From contig OY811982.1 of NCBI GenBank assembly GCA_963681505.1, positions 4,710,237 through 4,774,236 on the forward strand: a stretch of DNA of 64,000 nt, read 5' to 3'. Below, piece by piece: positions 10,733 through 21,647 of this stretch. The notes beneath the pieces are model-generated. The model saw only the letters and a program-made list of their open reading frames with translations. It made no database searches and had not been told where the DNA came from. This DNA comes from Eunapius fragilis (Eukaryota; Porifera; Demospongiae; Spongillida; Spongillidae). The first letter of the stretch is position 1. Each line of letters begins with the position of its first letter. A program made the translations under genes and the position numbers.

Positions 10733-11736
10733 AACAACTATAAAAAATATATATTCTTAACCATGTGTTTTATAATAACTGTCATTTTCTAAGTGTCTGG
10801 TACTACCATTTGCAATCCATGCTTGAGGTCATATCAACGCTGCAAGTATATTGCTCTTGTTGGATTCATAGAATATTTAAACTGTCCCTTTGTTAAAGAT
10901 ACATTGAATGAAGACGAGACTACTATTCAACACCCGATCCATGAGAACAGATCATGTTTAGTGTTATTTAGCGGAAGTTAGTTTTATGAAAATTAGTCAG
11001 AAATTTTTTGAATGATATACATGTCCAGTAATATAACTATGTATCTACCTCAGGGGCTAGCCAAGATTTGTGCAAAATGGAAGGTGTAAGACCCTTCACA
11101 ATTAACAATCGTTTTTTTGGGCCGTTCTACATGCTAAAATAATTTCATCATTTACATTTGATGCGGTATAAGGCCATTTCATTCTAAGATCAGCTTAGGG
11201 TTTGTTTTCCAATCTAGCAGTGGGCATTGCAATTGGCTCATGTGCAGGACCTTACAATTTTAAGTTCAGCAGGAGGTGTGATGTTATTTTTATGAATCCA
11301 TACAGTGGTGTGTTTCAGAACAATTCTAGATCTATTTGTAGGGATGTGCAGTACATATGGGATTGAAGTGATTGATTATCGCATGCACAATGTTTGAAAT
11401 ACAACCGTTGAATAAGTTGAATACTCAGCTGTAAACGGGAGTTTTAAACATTTGTTTTTCAATGGGCCTAATTACACTCCCGATTTCACTATGTTATTGT
11501 GGTCCTTATTAGCTTCTAGTTCAGGCATTCTACATGACAAAAGGTCCATTGCAAGGTTGGACATTCTTGCCTTTTTACTCGTACCAACTGCCCCGGAGAA
11601 CTTCCATACTTTGTATTACGAATGGGCACTTGGTCATCCTGTCAATGGATTTGGTACACAGCATGAATTTTGTATCGCAGTGAATTCTATAGCAACCTTA
11701 CGCAACGTTGTATTCATCTGAATTCAATGAAATTAA
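10733..11736. other. No gene supported
   Basis: An 89-codon + frame at 11452-11721 (starting MFFNGPNYTPDFTMLLWS) is the only open stretch of note. I recognise no domain in it and no splice sites decide for or against it. Confidence 0.4.
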
Positions 11737-12158
11737 ATGGCTAATAATTGTGGATGTAATAAAATAAAAACGAGGATAAGTCTTAAATAGAGTAAACCAA
11801 CCAGGCTTGTGCTTTTTTCAATAAAACCACAATAAAGTAGCATCAATTTCAAACCCACATATCTTCCGAGCTGAACAACCCACGTCCTTCATATTTTCAT
11901 TACTCATACACGCACATAAACTCAAAAGCAATGAAATTGCATGGCTAGCAGCAATGAATATTGCATGGCTAATAATTATGGATATAATGTGAGAATCCAT
12001 ACTGTGATAAGACTTTTAAAAGTAGAATATTATATGGGTTGTTTTATGACGAAGCAAAGCTTGTGCTTTTTTCAATAAAACCAGTATAACGTAGAATCAA
12101 TTTCAAATCCACATATCTTCTGAGCTAAATGACCCACACCTACATATTTTCAGCAATT
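11737..12158. repeat. Diverged tandem duplication, about 230-bp unit
   Basis: The copy at 11737-11964 and the copy at 11965-12158 share ATGGCTAATAATT, GCTTGTGCTTTTTTCAATAA and CCACATATCTTC in the same order and orientation. Divergence is moderate with small indels. Confidence 0.75.
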
Positions 12159-12275
12159 ATTGCTACACCTGTATTTTATTGAATGGAGTCTCGTCTATTC
12201 ACGTATTCCTTCTTATCAGTTAAAATGTCCATTGGTTAACAACAGCTTTCGCTTGTCAGCTTTGTTTTCATCCAG

Positions 12276-14560
12276 CACAACGGGTACTATGCCTAGTCCC
12301 TTACCAACCTTTGAAGCTATTTGTGAACTTCCAGTTCGTGCAGTGAGGCATATCCCTGCCAAGGACAGACATGCTGTTGGTCTTGTATTATCTTGTTCCG
12401 TAAGAGTTGCTGCATTAGTGAATACCCAGGAGGCATGGTTGAAAGTCTTCATGTTGCCCAAGTGCATACTGTTTGTTCCTAAGTGTTGTGGACGTCACCA
12501 CAAACCTCGCAATTAGAGATTATTGTGATCTATGGTTAAATAAAGTAAATCTACTCCTTTCAGGTAAGGATTCCGTTTCAGTAGCAAAGTTTATGGCTGG
12601 TGGTAGTCTTGTGGCCTTGGAGAAGAACAAGCCAAATTGTCCCCTCGATGTTCACCCAATTGCTGTTGGCAAAACTTTAAGGCGACTGGCTAGCAAGTAT
12701 ATTTGTGCTATTGTTAAGAACAAAGTTTTTGAATTCTTTTCCCCTTTCCAGCTTGTGGGAGCATGCCCTTCAGGAGCAGAAAAAAATCATTCATGTCTTG
12801 AGAAGTTGTGTGGATGATCATTGGCCTGATGGGTGTTATGAAAATTGATTTACGTAACGCATTTAATCTGGTGTCTAGACAGGTAGTGCTGAATGCTGTT
12901 AATCTCCATTTCCCAGAACTGTTGTCATAGTCTACCTGGTGTTATGGGCAATACCCTATTCTATGGCACACTCTAGGTTCCGTTACATCTGAATCAGGTG
13001 TCCAGCAGGGAGATCCCTTGGGCCCTTTACTTCTCTGTTGGTTTTACGTCAGGTAGTTTGTGCCATTGCTACTGGCAGTGATGTGCCTCTCTGCTGTTTC
13101 ATAGGTGGTATGATGGTGTTGTGGCTGATCCCATCTCTGCTGTTTTATGTATGCTTTCTATCATAAAATACTTGGGACCTCCTGTCAGTCTTCATATCAA
13201 TTTGCCCAAATGTGAATTATTAAACGTCAATGACCTAAGTAGGTTCCCAGATGAAATTGAAAAAATCCAATGTGCCTCATTTTGATATATTTGGGACCAC
13301 AATAGGAGATTGCCAAGTATATTGCTAGACACCTCCAAGTTGCTTTAGCAGTTAGCCCAAGTAGGTTTTTCAGATCCTCATGTAGCCATGCTTCTTCTCC
13401 GTCAATGTGGAGGGTTTTGTAGGCTGATACATCTGGCCAGAACTATCCCACCTTCTTTAGCTGTTGATGCCCTCAGTCTATTTGATGATGAGGTGCGGCA
13501 GTGTTTTGCGGAGTGTACTGCAGTAGATACTCCTGAATTTGCATGGCAGCAGGACAACTTAGTCTAAGTCAGGGTGGTCTAGGCTTGCATCGTGTCTCCT
13601 ACCACTCTCCTGCTGCATATTTAGCCTCAGCTGTCAGTTCAGGCTTATCGTATGAGGTTTGTAGGTACTTGCACCACTCTATAGACCTTTATAACAATGT
13701 CGTTGATCCACCAGACTCACCTACTCCTGATTCTGTTAACAACAGCTGTTCCTCACTTGCTCGGAAGTTCCTGTTAAAAAAAATTGAGGATTTTCAGTTC
13801 AGGAAACTATTTGATAACTCCACTCCAATCGACAGGGCTCGTCTCTTATCCATTGCATCAGCTTGGCTATCAGTTACTCCATCCCCTAGCATGGGCCTTC
13901 ACTTGGAGCCTTCTGAATTTCAGGTGGCGGTAAAATGGTGGCTTGGTATCCCAGTTGCTCAACTTCAAAGTTGCTCTCAATATAATGCTGCCTTGGATGC
14001 TTATGGCCATCATGCACTGTGTTGCAAGTTGGGGGTGATGATGTCTCTCGTCTCATCAGGTTGAGAGACATCTTCAATGATTTTTGTCACTGTGCATGTC
14101 TTGCTCCACAACTAGAGATGGTGGGTGGTCTAGGGAACATACTTGTCCAGCTAATGTTCTTGTTCCAAACTGGGTCCTGGGTATGCCAGCAGCATTTGAC
14201 CTGTCAGTCACATCAACGCTAAATGCACAAATTTTTCAAGAAGCGTGTGTGACAGCAGGTTCAGCTGCATTGTTTGCCCAGATTCGCAAGCATAGGGTAT
14301 AAATGATGAAAGGTGCAGGGAACTAGGCTGGGTCTGTATCCCTCTTGTGGTGGAGACATACGGATGTTAGGGTACTGAGGCTATCCAAGCACTGTCATGA
14401 CTTGCCACCCGTTTGTCCACTAGGCAGGGACGTCCCAAGTCACTAGTGTGCAGTGAAATATTTGGAAGACTCAGTTTGGCCCTTGTGAGAGCAAATTCCT
14501 GAGCCATCCTATCCCGCTCTCTGTAAACTGTGCATGTTAGTAAAGTGTGTATTATACGTA
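12276..14560 (+). pseudogene. Retrotransposon reverse-transcriptase polyprotein relic
   Basis: A + strand series of broken frames reads as one reverse-transcriptase protein. WLKVFMLPKC (about 12445) is followed by HPIAVGKTLRRLASKY (about 12655), an RT finger motif, then FFSPFQLVGACPSGAEK (about 12735), then VQQGDPLGPLL (about 13000-13035), the RT B-type box. The position expected to read YMDD shows WYDGVV (about 13105), so the catalytic box is reduced to one Asp. LHINLPKCELLNVNDLSRFP (about 13190) and LLLRQCGGFCRLIHLARTIP (about 13390) follow. 13543-14064 carries a long downstream domain with SLSQGGLGLHRVSYHSPAAY, ending in the Cys/His stretch GHHALCCKLG. Stops and frameshifts occur throughout. 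The architecture suggests a non-LTR-like element; its clade is uncertain. A tail fragment of a similar protein lies at 19915-20436. Confidence 0.7.
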
Positions 14561-14864
14561 CTGTAGGTGGTGGTATATTAATAATTCCCATTCATGTACG
14601 TCTCTTGTATCTTGTATTTTTTATCCAAATAACTCTTCATCATCCATCTTCATTGTTCCCAGTACGTGAGCTGCATTGCCTCGTTGGATGGCAACTGAAT
14701 GTGTATGGGTAAGGTTTGCAAAGGAGTTAGCTTCATTGACACCAGCCTCAACTGGGCCCAACTCTTTAATGTGGCTCACAAGGTCCTGACGCACAAGGCA
14801 TTACAAATAAACCAGAAATTACCTAGTCTGAAATTTTTTGGGTAACCTTCTAATAATGTGGGCT
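14561..14864. other. No gene seen
   Basis: Short unique stretch between two retroelements. Confidence 0.5.
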
Positions 14865-16569
14865 AATTGTGTAAGGAAACGAAGCCGAGAACCAACGACC
14901 CAACGTACACAAGAGTTTCTGGTGCCCGAGGTCTGTTTTCTTGACAAGGGTAACATCCTTTCAAAAATACCTCGATTTCCGAGTCAATACGAGGCCACCA
15001 AACATAAAACCGTGCCAAGGCTCTCATGGCCCAAACTCCTGGATGTCCCTCATGCAGGAGTGTTAGGACCTGTTTACGCAGTGAATAGGGGACTACAATT
15101 CTTCCACTCCAAAGAAGAATACCATTTTCAAATGACAGTGATTCCCTCTTCTCCCAAAATGTGGTAAACTCAGGTGAGACCTTTGATCTGTCCACTGGCC
15201 ATCCCCGATCCACATAAGCTATAACCCTCTTTAGAACCTCATCCCTTAGAGACTCTCTTTGCAAGTCCTTCCTGGTCAATGATAGGTCTCCCAAACGCAC
15301 ATTCAACAACACATCAGACTCTCCTACCCTTTCAGCAGCAGATGCATTGGTGGAACTCAAGGGTAGCCTAGACAAAAAGTCAGCAACAACATTTTCCTTC
15401 CCTTGCCCCACCTTCAGTTCATAATCATAAGCACTCAGTGTCAGTGCCCAACGCTGCAATCGATTTGCCACCATTCTTGGAATTTCCCTGTGTGCCCCAA
15501 GAATCCGCTCCAATGGTTTGTGATCAGTTTGTAAAGTAAAGTGACGACCATATACATACTGATGAAATTTAACGATTCCAAACACAATAGCCAAGGCTTC
15601 CTTGTCTTTGGCTGCATACTGCTGCTCCCTCTTGCTCAGCCTCCTAGAAGCATAGGCTACAGGTTTTTCTGTACCATCAGGGAACTTGTGTGACAAAACA
15701 GCACCAACCCCCAAATCACTTGCGTCAGTTGTGACAATCACTGGTAACTCCAAACTATAATGTATCAGGGTGTCTTTTGATGTCAATAGGTGCTTTAATT
15801 TTGTGAACAACGGATCATGTGTCGCCTTCCATGCCCACTTAGTTTCCACTTTAACCAAGTCGTGTAATGGAGCACACATAGCCTGTAAATGAGGAATGAA
15901 CCGGGAATAATAATTCACTGACCCCAAAAAGGACCGGAGCTCCTTTTTGTTGCTAGGAGTAGGCATGCGTTTTATAGCCTGAAGATGCTCCTCTGTTGGA
16001 TGAATCCCCTGCTCATCAATACGATAACCCAGATAACTAATTTCTTTTTGATAGAACACACATTTTGACTTTCTGATTCGTATGTTTGATAGCCTTAATC
16101 TGTGGAAAATATCCCGCAAGATCTTGAAATGTTCTTCCTTTGATTTTCCGCCAACAAGAATATCATCAATGAAAATAGCTGTATAAGGTATTCCTTCCAG
16201 GATTTTTTCCATAGTCTTTTGAAAATATGCTGGAGCAAAATTAACTCCAAAAGGTAACCTCTTGTACTGAAAATACCCAATGTGCGTTGCAATAACAAAA
16301 TACTTTCGAGACTGTTCGTCTACTTCCATCTGTAAATAACCCTCAGAAATATCAATCTTTGTACAATGTTTACTACCTGTGATTTTAGACATAAGATCCT
16401 CAAATCTTGGCAGTGGGTGAGGGTCAACATATATGCATGGATTTAGTGTAGCCTTGAAGTCACCACAAATCCTAATGGCGCCAGAAGCTTTTCTCACACA
16501 CACAATTGGCGAGGCCCATTCCACAGGGTGGCTTTGAGTATCCACTGGTTCAATAATACTCTTGTCCAC
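14863..16569 (-). pseudogene. pol: gypsy pol: reverse transcriptase, RNase H, integrase zinc finger
   Basis: An open 568-codon frame. Residues 1-190 are reverse transcriptase, with WASPIVCVRKASGAIRICGD, the A-box Asp in TKIDISEGYLQ, RLPFGVNFAPAYFQ and the catalytic box FIDDILV (FIDD instead of YxDD, tolerated in gypsy). Residues about 205-390 are the thumb and RNase H: FLGSVNYYSRFIP, TTDASDLGVGAVL, DKEALAIVFGIVKFHQY and QTDHKPLERIL. Residues 470-550 are the integrase HHCC finger: HEGHPGVWAMRALARFYVWW then CYPCQENRP. Right after the finger the frame runs into the LTR remnant, encoding LVYVGSLVLGFVSLH, and stops. The D,D,E integrase core is absent. The initiator Met shown is not the natural start, since the frame with protease is broken just upstream (near 16600). 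Confidence 0.85.
14870..14915 (-). repeat. gypsy 3-prime LTR remnant, last 46 bp
   Basis: Identical to 18044-18089. The junction at CACAAGAG with integrase sequence marks the deletion point. Confidence 0.85.
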
Positions 16570-16690
16570 TAACCGTCTTAGCTCATTTCCACAGACTCCT
16601 TCTTTGCAAATGGTAATGGCCGTGCTGAGTAAACCTTGGGAGTAATGTTGCTTTTTAAATGTACCACCGCTTTATGCCCTTTTATTACAC

Positions 16691-17086
16691 CTAAGTCATC
16701 ACCGAATAGCTCTTGATTTCACTAATCAAAGCTTCCAATTCAATCTCAGATTGCTTTTGTGGCTCACCCAGCTGATTTACACTGTCCAGTCTCACCACAG
16801 ATGGTAATTCCAACCCAAAACTAAGGCACCAATCCAATCCAAACAGCGGAAAGTCATGTTTCCTAACAACCACTACAGCCAGGTGTTGCACCTTCTCTTT
16901 CAGTTTCACTGCTACTACTGCCTCACCACATGTGTCCACCGTCACATTGGTGTAAGCAACCAATGAACTTGTAGGTTTAAGGGGTGGAGACCCAATCTTA
17001 ATCCACATGCGTTTACTAATAATGGATCTTGATGCACCGGGATCATAAAGCATGGTTATAGGTCTTCCGTTTAACTGAACTTCCAC
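16691..17086 (-). pseudogene. gypsy aspartic protease region
   Basis: 131 codons. MEVQLNGRPITMLYDPGASR carries the retropepsin active-site motif with Pro in the usual Thr or Ser position (D-P-G-A-S). The flap and second half follow, with LFGLDWCL as the usual hydrophobic-Gly-x-Asp block. The frame stops before reverse transcriptase and a shift near 16600 separates them. The Pro substitution next to the catalytic Asp is probably damaging. Confidence 0.7.
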
Positions 17087-17120
17087 TTGACTTGATAGCC
17101 ATTATGGTATTCAAGACCCT

Positions 17121-17387
17121 TTATTCCTCTTCACCACTGGAAGGTGTCCCTTCCCTGGTTTCTGTTTCAACTGAATTTACCTGTTTTCCTTTCCCCTTTT
17201 TCACAATAGCCTTTTCAGACTTTATGCAAACTCGAGCAAAATGTCCTTCCAGTCCACATGTGTGACAGCATGAGCTTGCCGCTGGGCATGACTCACCTTT
17301 CATGTGTCTGGGAAACCCACACTTCAAACAATCAACCCCTACATGTAAATCCCTCGTTTGCTCAAATCTCTGTTTACCTGTACCCAT
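17121..17387 (-). pseudogene. gag: gypsy gag nucleocapsid, two Cys/His knuckles
   Basis: The frame holds CLKCGFPRHMKGESC and then CHTCGLEGHFARVC, the second a standard CX2CX4HX4C knuckle for binding RNA. A basic and then acidic tail (KKGKGKQV, EGTPSSGEEE) ends the frame. It is out of phase with the capsid part upstream. Confidence 0.75.
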
Positions 17388-17493
17388 TTTATTTGGTTTG
17401 GCCTTAACCCTGCAGGTGGTTGTCTCTCCTGTTTAAGCTCACTTTTTGTCATAGCACGTATTTGTTGCTGTTGGGTAAAAGCCTGCTCCACTA

Positions 17494-18024
17494 TTAATGC
17501 CGACTGCTCAACCTGTTGAAAAGTGTAGCGTCATTCTTTGGATGTAGTCTAAAAATTTCCTGTTGCCATGAATCATTGCTTATGCCAATCACCAACTGAT
17601 CTCTTAACCTTTCGTCTAAGGATTGGCCAAAAGCACATTTCCCAGCAATTGCACACAATGAAATCAAAAACTGTGTTACAGTTTTCTCCTCTTTCTGGTG
17701 ACGTAGCGTGAATTTCACCCTTTCTGCAATCACACAAGTGTCCTTCTTGAAATGAGTTTGCAGGGTGCGTTTTAAATCGACATATGTCTTCGTGTTGACA
17801 GCATCCGGTCTAAAATGGTCGACCAATACCTTAAAAGCATCGGGTCCAATTCGGGATAACAGGAGACTCCTGCGGGCATCAGCCGTGGCATCGCCTTGAA
17901 GCAAATTGTGAAGGTCCAATTCGGTCTCAAAACGTTGAATGTAATAATCAAATTCTTCCACCGCTACATCAAAACGCTCAAACCTGAAACGTTGCACTGC
18001 CTGTCGTATGGTGTTTGCATCCAT
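17494..18024 (-). pseudogene. gag: gypsy gag capsid region
   Basis: The likely start is the Met at 18024 (MDANTIRQAVQRFRFERFD), 20 bp inside the LTR edge and following TTGGCGACGAGAGTC, which sits where the primer-binding site should be. The open frame extends into the LTR but that part is not expected to be translated. The capsid-like segment includes FDYYIQRFETELDLHNL and FKVLVDHFRPDAVNTKTYVDLKRTLQTHF. The frame ends early at FNRLSSRH by a shift near 17520; the adjacent frame continues TFQQVEQSALIVEQAFTQQQQ towards the nucleocapsid. Confidence 0.75.
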
Positions 18025-18043
18025 GACTCTCGTCGCCAATAAA

Positions 18044-18171
18044 TGTAAGGAAACGAAGCCGAGAACCAACGACCCAACGTACACAAGAGCTAGAACAGGC
18101 CAAATCGATTCCAATAAAAGCACCACGCATGCGCTAGTCAATCAATACAAAATTACACTATTGTTCTAACA
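18044..18171 (-). repeat. gypsy 5-prime LTR, 128 bp
   Basis: TG...CA-bounded on the minus strand with the AATTG target duplication outside. It is short for an LTR. It contains a TTTTATTGG stretch but no convincing TATA box. Confidence 0.8.
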
Positions 18172-18231
18172 AATTGCAAACAAAATTTTTTAAAAATAAT
18201 ATTTTTGAGAGACTTAATGATAGATCGATCA

Positions 18232-18280
18232 AACGCCTACATGTAGGTGAAAAGTGCTGTTTAGCCTACGTGTAGGCGTT
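18232..18280. repeat. Hairpin of AACGCCTACATGTAGG units
   Basis: AACGCCTACATGTAGG is followed 17 bp later by CCTACGTGTAGGCGTT, giving inverted arms that are each internally palindromic. A related pair, CAACGCCTACATGTAGG and CCTACGTGCAGG, lies at 18721-18758. Confidence 0.75.
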
Positions 18281-18314
18281 CTATTGCAATGTATGGTCCA
18301 CGCATTCAATGCTG

Positions 18315-18457
18315 TATAAAACTTTGAACTCGAATAAAGTAACACTTAAGCATAGGGCTTCGTTTTAATTCGCTTTGGAGCTCATTCAACCATCGGCTCT
18401 TTAGATACACGATTGAGATGGAGGAGCATACAAAAATTGCCTACGATCTTGATGAAA
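18315..18457 (+). promoter_or_regulatory. Possible TATA promoter and first coding exon
   Basis: TATAAAA (18315-18321) lies about 100 bp before an ATG (18418) that opens MEEHTKIAYDLDE and runs into the strong donor GTGAGT at 18458. The exon would end in phase 1, so it cannot join the phase-0 ankyrin exons directly. Without transcript data this is only a candidate. Confidence 0.25.
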
Positions 18458-18720
18458 GTGAGTATAAAAGATGGAAATTGTGTGTATTTGGCAAAAAGAG
18501 TTAAAATTTTATCTGCTTATGAAACGAAGAATGCTTCTAGTAAGTTTTTTGCAAATCGGAACAACTCCAGCTAAATGAGGGGCGTGCCCCAACAGAGTGT
18601 TCGTAGCACTAGCAGCACGCTGGCGTTGTTTTCTGCCGCTTACAAGTATCCCTCTATTATATTGGTCTTTATTACTTCAAGCATTGGCTGTTTGTACATT
18701 GTTTGGAATAAAGCAATTTG

Positions 18721-18758
18721 CAACGCCTACATGTAGGTTAACGTGCCTACGTGCAGGT
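18721..18758. repeat. Second CCTACATGTAGG palindrome pair
   Basis: CAACGCCTACATGTAGG then CCTACGTGCAGG. It matches the unit at 18232-18280, about 490 bp away, in the same order, so the two may mark the ends of a small element. Confidence 0.6.
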
Positions 18759-18841
18759 GATGATCTGTCATTAACATTTAGTGCTAATATTACCAATAAT
18801 TACTTCACTTTTATTGTCATAAACATTTCATTATTACGCAG

Positions 18842-19590
18842 ATAGTCCAATATGATAGCTGTTATAGATATGTAATTGTTACTGTACAGAAACTGGACTA
18901 GAGATTCTAATTTGCAAACTGTTTGAATGGTATCACAAAAGGTCAAGCGAATAACTTTGACACAAACAATAACTTGATTGAGTGATCATTTTGTTATATC
19001 ACCTTCAATACTGGATGAACTCATAAATCAGCAAAATTGCTCAAAACCTGGTTGATATAATATGGAATGACGCTATACATGTAGTTGCTTGGCCCATCAT
19101 GGTAGCAATTGATATCTGTTCAGCAAGACTCTTGGGATTTGACCGATGAAGTGTTCCTGCACTACAATGACGTTCGTAGAGGGACTGGTTGGCATGAACA
19201 ACACTTTGTGCAACTCATCCCAGCACCACTCTTGTCACACACTGGTCTTGTGCATATACGTTAACATGACTTAGCAATGACGTATTGCATCACTAGACTG
19301 CTGTGTACTGTGAATATCTGGTAACTAGTATCGGTATGTTTGGTGTTTTTTGTGTACAAAGCAGCTTATTCCAGATACACCATCTATCTGAAACATTACA
19401 GAATATTGCGTCTCGTCAAACAAATGCAGGTTGTGCATGGGCGATTGAAGATAGTAACACAAAACTCAGTGAGAGTTGGACTATCAGAATGTGTGTATGG
19501 GTGTTTCACAAAAAATGAGGTGTGGATCTGGTGTTAAAAATTTGTAGATGCGCTTGTGGATCGCAACCTGAGTTGTATGCATCAAATTCA
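18842..19590. other. No gene seen
   Basis: AT-rich unique DNA; the open frames at 19303-19537 overlap each other and show no domain. Confidence 0.5.
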
Positions 19591-19680
19591 GAAAACATGT
19601 ATATCTGTTAACATGACCATTTTATACATTTAGATATGTACATGTACATTGTACCATGTTGACTTAACTATCTATTCCAG

Positions 19681-19769
19681 TATATCTATGGTGATATTCA
19701 TTACAGCTTACTGCAAGCAAAGATGATACTACTACTAGTGGGGAACTTCCTGTGAACATTAAGGACAAA
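19681..19769 (+). pseudogene. Decayed ankyrin exon
   Basis: Acceptor TATTCCAG precedes and donor GTACGT follows. The 89-bp interior still resembles the sister exons (GGTGATATTCATTACAGCTT against the usual GGTAATACTCCATTACACCT) and ends TGAACATTAAGGACAAA, the usual VNIxD ending. A one-base loss destroys the frame. The upstream intron also matches exon 1 (AACATGTATATCTGTTAACATGACC against AACATGTATATGTGCATCTG). Confidence 0.65.
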
Positions 19770-19914
19770 GTACGTTGATGTGTTAGGGTTAGGGTTAGTA
19801 CAGTGTTTCATATTAACTCAGTAATCTGGCTCCAAATTAGTGGAAAGTAAAAACATAAATGATCCGCTAGCAATAGAACCACAGGTACTGGTTGTGAACA
19901 GTTGACACTATGGT

Positions 19915-20436
19915 ATGATTGTAATGTATGGGAGCTGCACAGATGTGGTACGCAAAAGGGCATATCATAAAAACTTGGATTATGCTCATGTAGACATTGT
20001 TGCAGAGAACTTTTGGCGTCGTAACAGACAGAAGAGCTATCTTAATGTCAGAGTGTTCAATCCTTTTGCCAAGTCTTATGTGAAAGAATCATTGACCCAA
20101 TGCTATTGTCGTTTAGAAATGGACAAGAAACGTGCCTATGAAGCCAGAGTTCGTGAAGTAGAACTTGGATGTTTCACACCACTGGTGTTTTGTACTTCTG
20201 GTGGATTAGGTCCTGCTGCCAAAACCTTCTATAAGAGGCTTGCATCACTTATTGCAGAAAAGCACGATCAGCCATACAGCCTAACCCTTTTTTGGCTTCG
20301 TGCCAAATTGAGCTTTTCGTTGCTACGTTCTGCAATCATGTGTCTCTGTGGCTCTAGATCGTCATACCATCGAGGCACATGTTCCCCCACTAGACTCTGC
20401 CATGATCTGTCCTGCTCAGCAGGCAGAAATGATTAA
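19915..20436 (+). pseudogene. C-terminal fragment of a retrotransposon protein
   Basis: 173 codons open. Conserved-looking blocks are VRVFNPFAKSYVKESL, CYCRLEMDKKRAYEARVREV, FTPLVFCTSGGLGPAAKTFY and LRAKLSFSLLRSAIMCLCGS. From memory these form the tail domain of the same broad retroelement type as 12276-14560, where it follows a Cys/His region. No reverse transcriptase is attached here. The stop at 20436 follows a degraded tail. Confidence 0.6.
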
Positions 20437-20499
20437 TGTCTTGTTTGTTTGCCCTAACATTTGTGTATGTTAATAAATGGAATAAAAATCTACAGGTGA

Positions 20500-20818
20500 C
20501 GAGGATTTTGACAAGATTAACATATCAAAATCAGATAACACATTTTAGGGCTTTTACACCTCATTTCAAAAGGTTTGAAGGTACATTGTTCAGGACTGTT
20601 TCACCACAGAGCCTACTTACACATTCAACTGCAACCAAATGTTGTTTTTCAACAGACTTCAGCACTGCGCTTAGTAAGGAAGTTGTTAGAGTATTATATT
20701 TACACCTTGGAGGTCGAAAGTTTAATTCTTTCAGCACCTAAGAATGTTGTAATTAGAGTGGAGGAGGCAGCATCTTATGACATAGTTCTCATGGATGGCG
20801 GTGTAAGTGTGTTATGAT
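20500..20818 (+). other. Coding-like stretch, possible exon, unassigned
   Basis: An 80-codon frame (20575-20817) has a well-composed second half, LILSAPKNVVIRVEEAASYD, ending beside GTGTAAGTG, which could serve as a donor. AG acceptors lie upstream (about 20495 and 20610). No domain is recognised. Confidence 0.2.
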
Positions 20819-21366
20819 GCCGAGAGAAGAGTAGACCAAGATATACATGTATAAGAGCAAATATCTTTATTAGAATCACAGAGTATTTTATTGACCACCG
20901 TTGAGGTTTTGAAAACATGTGGTTCATTTGCAGTGATTGTGATGAGATAAGATAGATCATGTCTCCATTAATGGGTTGGATGGGGGGGGAGGGGGGGTGG
21001 ACGGTATTTTCATTTCTACCATCCTTCCTGTCTCCAGAAGGTGAAGTCTATTTTTCCTTGTCCCTCATGCCATAAACCAGCCTCTCATCAAATGCATAGT
21101 CTCTGCAAACTTGAAGCATACTCAATTTGCACTCTCTCCCTCATTTTGATCCACTCTGAAATTACGTCAGGTTTTGGTGCTAAGTGTGCTGTTCAGACTG
21201 CAATTATTTTGTATCTCCGGTCTTTCAATTTCAGGGTGTCATGAGCACATTGAGATGTTTCCTTTCCAATACATTGCTGCTGTATATAATACATCCTTAG
21301 CATGGTTATGAAAAGAAGTGTTTTTGCACTCTCCATCAACAATTTACAGTACCTTCCATACATTGA
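20819..21366. other. No gene; G-rich tract
   Basis: Contains GGGGGGGGAGGGGGGGTGG near 20980-20999. The rest is unremarkable. Confidence 0.5.
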
Positions 21367-21647
21367 CAAGTAAAGAAAACATTCTCTAACAAGAAAGTTG
21401 GTGGGCTATAGGAATTGGAGGCAAAGGTGGTGTAAACAGGAAGGGAACAAGGTTTTGGGAAAAGGAAAACGAGACAAAAATCCTATATAGCACGTGTAAA
21501 TGTAACAGAACCAAAAGAAGTGCTAAAATAGGATTTTTGTCTCATTTTTCTTTTCCCAAAACCTTGTTCCCTTCCTTTTTACACCACCTTTGCCTCCAAA
21601 TCCTATATCCCACCAACTTTCTCGTCAGAGAATGTTTTCTTTACTTG
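21367..21647. mobile_element. Fold-back MITE, family A copy 2
   Basis: 281 bp with perfect 22-bp terminal inverted repeats starting CAAGTAAAGAAAACATTCTC. Arms extend through AAGTTGGTGGG to a central stem of CAAGGTTTTGGGAAAAGGAA and its complement, so nearly the whole element can fold on itself. Non-coding. Confidence 0.8.

Larger units (their letters stand above)
14865..18176 (-). mobile_element. Ty3/gypsy deletion derivative with 5-bp target duplication
   Basis: The element occupies 14870-18171 and is flanked on both sides by AATTG (14865-14869 and 18172-18176). The 5-prime LTR (18044-18171, 128 bp) begins TGTTAGAAC and ends CCTTACA on the minus strand. At the other end only the last 46 bp of the LTR remain (14870-14915), identical base for base to the 5-prime LTR, and joined directly to integrase coding sequence. 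Integrase core, polypurine tract and most of the 3-prime LTR are missing. Because the target duplication is intact, the deletion may have existed before insertion. Order inside is gag, protease, reverse transcriptase, RNase H, integrase zinc finger. Confidence 0.85.

Noticed and set aside
18418..18457. First exon of the ankyrin series
   Set aside because: The candidate exon ends in phase 1 whereas every ankyrin module begins in phase 0, so it cannot be joined directly.
19783..19798. TTAGGGTTAGGGTTAG telomere-like repeat
   Set aside because: Only about two and a half units; too short to call interstitial telomeric DNA.
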